Positions 13,312-13,605 of a DNA stretch of 13,605 bases are shown here, one piece after another. Source of the stretch: an uncultured Ruminococcus sp. (lineage in GTDB: Bacteria; Bacillota; Clostridia; Oscillospirales; Ruminococcaceae); assembly GCA_910579835.1 (NCBI GenBank), contig CAJTWQ010000049.1, positions 1 to 13,605 of the forward strand. Direction: 5' to 3'. The translations under genes were made by a program, and so were the position numbers. The notes under the pieces are model-generated. The model had not been told where the DNA came from, did no database searches, and worked only from the letters and a program-made list of their open reading frames with translations. Each line of letters opens with the position of its first letter. The first letter of the stretch is position 1.

Positions 13312-13605
13312 ATGTTTGTATCGGATAATCTTAATGTAAACGAAAACGGAAACCTTACTATAGGCGGCGTTGATACGACTGTCCTTGCGGAACAGTACGG
13401 CACGCCGCTCTATGTGTTCGACGAGGCGAAGATCAGGGAGTCCTGCCGCCGTTTCAAGGACAGTATAGACCGTTTTTACAGTGGAAACGGCATGGTATGC
13501 TATGCCAGCAAGGCTTTTTCGTGCATGGAAATGTGCCGCATTATCAGGGACGAGGGGCTTGGCCTTGACGTTGTGTCCGGCGGGGAACTTTACACGGCGA
13601 TAAAG
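13312..13605 (+). CDS. lysA: Diaminopimelate decarboxylase, 5' part (cut by window end)
   Basis: The first 98 residues of a fold-III PLP-dependent decarboxylase. AEQYGTPLYVFDEAKIRESC (26-45) and CYASKAFSCMEMCRII (63-78), with Lys67 as the PLP Schiff-base lysine, followed by GLGLDVVSGGELYTA, match LysA. It converts meso-diaminopimelate to lysine, the last step of lysine synthesis. Arginine or ornithine decarboxylases of the same fold are possible, but the DVVSGGEL motif favours LysA. A weak AAGG (13298-13301) lies about ten bases before the ATG. The 53-base gap after engB has a TATAAT at 13270 but no matching -35 element and no terminator, so it is probably read from the lon promoter. Confidence 0.9.
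   Translation, partial: MFVSDNLNVNENGNLTIGGVDTTVLAEQYGTPLYVFDEAKIRESCRRFKDSIDRFYSGNGMVCYASKAFSCMEMCRIIRDEGLGLDVVSGGELYTAIK

Overview
The window looks like a stretch of a Firmicutes (class Clostridia) chromosome. It has moderate GC, strong AGGAGG-type ribosome binding sites, near-consensus sigma-A promoters, GTG and TTG starts, a CCA-encoding tRNA and typical low-GC gram-positive housekeeping genes. The set of families (TmcAL, a dCMP deaminase of the ComEB type, Lon-EngB-LysA) is compatible with a Ruminococcus-like member of the Oscillospiraceae. That family-level placement is inference from protein flavour only.

Layout. Positions 1-300 hold a minus-strand tRNA-Pro(CGG) with a perfect consensus promoter, followed by about 165 bases of non-coding trailer ending in an intrinsic terminator. 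Positions 503-2129 carry two overlapping minus-strand genes, a PHP phosphoesterase and a membrane-anchored YdcF-family protein, with their own promoter at 2168-2196. Positions 2230-7684 are a tightly packed minus-strand operon transcribed in the order tmcAL, C39-like lipoprotein, HAD hydrolase, mnmA, TrmN6-like methyltransferase, rsmI. Junctions are 4-8 base overlaps or gaps of 1-7 bases. Four of its six products modify tRNA or 16S rRNA, so it is a translation-fidelity operon with a secreted cysteine-protease-like lipoprotein and a sugar-phosphatase-like HAD enzyme inserted.

At 7685-7876 the direction of transcription changes. ackA (acetate kinase) runs rightward alone with its own promoter and terminator, and no pta lies next to it in this window. 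A 57-residue small membrane protein follows at 9284-9457 and converges with a leftward dCMP deaminase gene (9454-9936); the two stop codons interlock in a single TTAA. A 357-base intergenic region (9937-10293) contains the divergent promoters of the deaminase gene and lon, plus a leader hairpin before lon. lon (TTG start), engB (GTG start) and the 5' part of lysA then run rightward to the end of the window.

I see no insertion sequence, prophage, CRISPR array, toxin-antitoxin pair or defence system. This is mostly an ordinary housekeeping region. The points worth a second look are small: the small membrane protein and structured region after ackA, the lon leader hairpin, the palindrome and tRNA-like fragment downstream of tRNA-Pro, and the lipoprotein placed inside an RNA-modification operon.
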